The notes under the pieces: generated by a model
Seen by the model: the letters and a program-made list of their open reading frames with translations, nothing else
Database searches by the model: none
Told to the model about the DNA's origin: nothing
Source of the DNA: Sinorhizobium meliloti 4H41
GTDB taxonomy: Bacteria; Pseudomonadota; Alphaproteobacteria; Rhizobiales; Rhizobiaceae
DNA: 64,000 bases
Assembly: GCF_000375585.1 (NCBI RefSeq)
Contig: NZ_AQWP01000015.1
Location: 62,001 to 126,000 of the forward strand
Direction: 5' to 3'
Position numbers and translations under genes: made by a program
In this document: piece after piece, positions 61,822 through 64,000 of the stretch
How positions within the stretch are numbered: position 1 is the first letter of the stretch
How the letters are laid out: each line of letters begins with the position of its first letter

Positions 61822-64000
61822 GTGACGTTTGACGACCGTACGCGGAGCGCCAGCGGCATTTTCGAGGACGCGAAGGCCTTTCGGCTCGGTTCCGACGTGG
61901 CTGTATTGATCTCCGACGTTCGCGCCAGGTTGCCGGCCGCAGCCAAACACACGCTCGTCATGCCGGAGCAACCCGTCCCGCTCGTCAGCACGATGCTTCC
62001 TCTTGCGGAGGGTGGACAGCGCGTGCTTTGGGCCATGCGCCCGGGCGACGAAGCGCGCCGCGGACAGATTTACATCGAAAGCGACTTCGTTCAGACGATC
62101 GTGCTCCGGCCCGTCGGTGAACTTCCGCCCCTCGACGTGGAGGACCTGTTCTCCGCACTCACGCCGGAGGGCTGCGTCAAGTTCCTGAACAATCTGCTCA
62201 CCGTTTGGCGAAGCGCGTTCCGTCTGTCCCGGGACCCGTTCTTCATCGGCCTCGTCGAGGATGCGCTTCAGGCGCTGACATCGCGGCCGGCCCCCGCCAA
62301 GATTGCATGCCCGATCAACCAGGGGCGATACCTGATCGAAACCGCGATAAGCCCCGACTTCGGCGAGATCAGCGCTATCTATGCCCTTGGGGCCAACGCC
62401 ATCCTGCCACTGGCGTCGCCGGCGCTGATCGGCGCCCAACGCGAGCATAATCTTCGTCCTTGCCATTTCATCGTCGAGTCTCCCCGATACCCCCAGTCTT
62501 TCGTGCTTGTCGGCAAAAGGGGCGTTGCCGTGCGCGAGCTCTCCTCCGGCAACCCTCATTGCGCCAACCTCCAGGCCTGGTGGGCAGAACGAGGCGATAC
62601 ACCGGAGCTGCGCGAATACGTCGTCCGCTGGCTCTCGACGACACCCGAGGGTGGACTTGCGACAGCCGTCGACCTCCAGCTGCGGTCACCGCTCCCTGAA
62701 AGGCGGATCGGCAGATCTGCAATGCATCCTTCAGCGGAGGTGGACCTCGCATTGACGCTTTCCGGCGGTCTGCTTGCCGGGGGGTGGACCCATGATCCGA
62801 CAGCCACTCTTGCCGGCATCGACTACCTCAAGGAGGACGGCACGACGATACCGCTCGATAGCAACTGGTACGAGTTTGCCGCCTGGGCACGCGGAGCGGA
62901 CGAAAAATCGCGAGCCGACGTGACCGGCTTCGTCGCCTGGCTGCCGTCGAACGATCCGCCGGGCGCCCTGCTCCAGCCGCGGTTCCAGATGCGGCTGGCA
63001 TCCGGTGCTGTGAAACCGCTCGTGCCGAAGCCGCAACCCTTCGACGCTTCGGCACAGCGCAACCGCATACTGCGCGCAGTCCCGCCGCAGCACGCGATCG
63101 ACCAGGCGTTCCGGACGATCCTTGCCCCCGCCCTGCAGGACGTGGAACAGAGGTTGGGAAGAGCTTCCAAGGTCGACTACACCAAGGATTACGACCTGCC
63201 CGAGAAGACGCCGTTGGTCTCGATCGTCGTGCCGCTTTACCGTGTTCTCGACTTCCTGCGGTTCCAGCTCTCCGGCATGGCGACCGATCGCTGGCTCGCA
63301 AGCAATGCGGAGATCATCTACGTTCTGGATTCGCCGGAGATTCAGGACGAGACGGAGCATCTGCTTGGCGGACTGCATCTCCTCCACGGATTGCCGATGA
63401 AGCTTGTGGTGATGAACCGCAACAGCGGCTACGCGCGGGCGTGCAATGCCGGCGCGCGCTTTGCCCGCGGCTCGGTCGTCGTCATGCTGAACTCGGACGT
63501 CGTTCCGTCTGCACCCGGCTGGCTGCAGAAGCTCATCCGGCCGCTCATGGAGCAGAGGAGCCTCGGCGCGATCGGCCCGAAGCTGATCTTCGAGGACGGA
63601 TCGCTCCAACACGCGGGCCTCTACTTCGCTCGCGACCAGCGCGGCATATGGCTCAACCATCATTTCCACAAGGGCATGCCCGGCGACTACGGGGCGGCTC
63701 AACTTGCCCGCAGCGTGCCCGGCATCACCGGTGCGTGCCTGGTGACGCGCCGGGAGATCTACGAGCTCGTGGACGGATACACGGAGGATTATGTGATCGG
63801 CGATTATGAGGACAGCGATTTGTGCCTGAAAATCCGCCGGTGCGGCTATGACATCGCCTACGAGCCGTCGGCGTGTCTCTATCATTTCGAGCGCCGCTCG
63901 ATCCGCCGCAGCGAAGACTATATGCGCGGGGTCGCCAGCCAGTACAATTCCTGGCTGCACACCGAACGCTGGAACGACGACATCACCGAATTGATGAAAA
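61822..64000 (+). CDS. wgeB: Glycosyltransferase, N-terminal and GT2 part (runs off window end)
   Basis: At least 726 residues, start at GTG 61822 with AGGAG (61811-61815) upstream; no in-frame stop seen before the window end. The first ~450 residues have no recognised domain. From about 459 a GT2 domain starts: VSIVVPLYRVLDFLRFQLS, then NRNSGYARACNAGARFARG, an acidic Asn-Ser-Asp motif in VMLNSDVVPS, GACLVTRR and GDYEDSDLCLKIRR. Matches the ExpE2 glycosyltransferase, which acts in galactoglucan polymer synthesis. Should reach the C terminus a little beyond the window. Confidence 0.9.
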   Translation, partial: MTFDDRTRSASGIFEDAKAFRLGSDVAVLISDVRARLPAAAKHTLVMPEQPVPLVSTMLPLAEGGQRVLWAMRPGDEARRGQIYIESDFVQTIVLRPVGELPPLDVEDLFSALTPEGCVKFLNNLLTVWRSAFRLSRDPFFIGLVEDALQALTSRPAPAKIACPINQGRYLIETAISPDFGEISAIYALGANAILPLASPALIGAQREHNLRPCHFIVESPRYPQSFVLVGKRGVAVRELSSGNPHCANLQAWWAERGDTPELREYVVRWLSTTPEGGLATAVDLQLRSPLPERRIGRSAMHPSAEVDLALTLSGGLLAGGWTHDPTATLAGIDYLKEDGTTIPLDSNWYEFAAWARGADEKSRADVTGFVAWLPSNDPPGALLQPRFQMRLASGAVKPLVPKPQPFDASAQRNRILRAVPPQHAIDQAFRTILAPALQDVEQRLGRASKVDYTKDYDLPEKTPLVSIVVPLYRVLDFLRFQLSGMATDRWLASNAEIIYVLDSPEIQDETEHLLGGLHLLHGLPMKLVVMNRNSGYARACNAGARFARGSVVVMLNSDVVPSAPGWLQKLIRPLMEQRSLGAIGPKLIFEDGSLQHAGLYFARDQRGIWLNHHFHKGMPGDYGAAQLARSVPGITGACLVTRREIYELVDGYTEDYVIGDYEDSDLCLKIRRCGYDIAYEPSACLYHFERRSIRRSEDYMRGVASQYNSWLHTERWNDDITELMK

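Noticed and set aside
1..64000. CRISPR arrays, tRNA/rRNA genes, insertion sequences or prophage
   Set aside because: No regularly spaced repeats, conserved RNA structures, transposase or integrase motifs were seen.

Overview
The window (high GC, dense, rhizobial codon use) looks like part of a secondary replicon of a Sinorhizobium/Ensifer species, most likely the S. meliloti pSymB megaplasmid. The strongest reason is an essentially complete left and central part of the galactoglucan (EPS II) cluster, wgaABDEFGHIJ-wgcA-wggR-wgdAB-wgeAB (older names expA/C/G/D/E), in its characteristic gene order. The naming is from recognition of the encoded proteins and order; no database search was run. No rRNA, tRNA, CRISPR array, insertion sequence or replication origin was recognised.

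Layout. (1) 1-4.7 kb: end of a sugar ABC transporter operon with a PfkB kinase, a GatZ-type tagatose-6-phosphate enzyme and a LacI regulator, probably for galactitol/tagatose-like polyols or ketoses. (2) 4.7-11.4 kb, minus strand: a caa3-type terminal oxidase operon (CtaG, three-heme cytochrome c, CoxII-cytochrome c fusion, CoxI-CoxIII fusion, small membrane protein) with a Na+/Ca2+-exchanger-family gene inserted between subunits II and I. (3) 11.6-18 kb: stress-type envelope genes (two DUF2231, two YihY/BrkB, DUF421, a sorbosone-dehydrogenase-like lipoprotein), several preceded by GGAAC-N16-NGTT promoters typical of the alphaproteobacterial general stress sigma factor EcfG/RpoE2. (4) 18-26.5 kb: hexuronate catabolism (Gfo/Idh/MocA oxidoreductase, UxaC, TRAP transporter, GntR regulator, KduI, KduD, KdgF-like cupin). 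(5) 26.6-33.4 kb: LacI regulator divergent from a ytfQRT-yjfF-type (galactofuranose-like) sugar ABC transporter and a phytanoyl-CoA-dioxygenase-family enzyme; two tandem operator palindromes lie in the divergent promoter. (6) 33.4-38.4 kb, minus strand: periplasmic molybdenum aldehyde oxidoreductase PaoABC with an AraC regulator. (7) 38.7-43.1 kb: second block of small stress proteins (AI-2E-type permease, Gln-rich DUF1236 protein, BON, DUF2934, CsbD), again with EcfG-like promoters. (8) 43.2-44 kb: stand-alone SIR2-family gene, also behind an EcfG-like promoter. (9) 44-64 kb: galactoglucan cluster; the wga operon makes dTDP-rhamnose and sugar-transfer enzymes, wggR encodes the MarR-type activator, wgdAB a type I secretion system, wgeA its RTX substrate and wgeB a glycosyltransferase that runs off the window end.

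Three near-identical 17-bp palindromes (ACTTNAAANNTTGAAGT) sit upstream of wgaA, between wggR and wgdA, and upstream of wgeA: these are the expected WggR sites and tie the EPS operons together. Other signals read directly from the sequence are a perfect 18-bp palindrome in the wgeA leader, LacI- and GntR-type operator candidates, interspersed palindromic repeats and several intercistronic hairpins.
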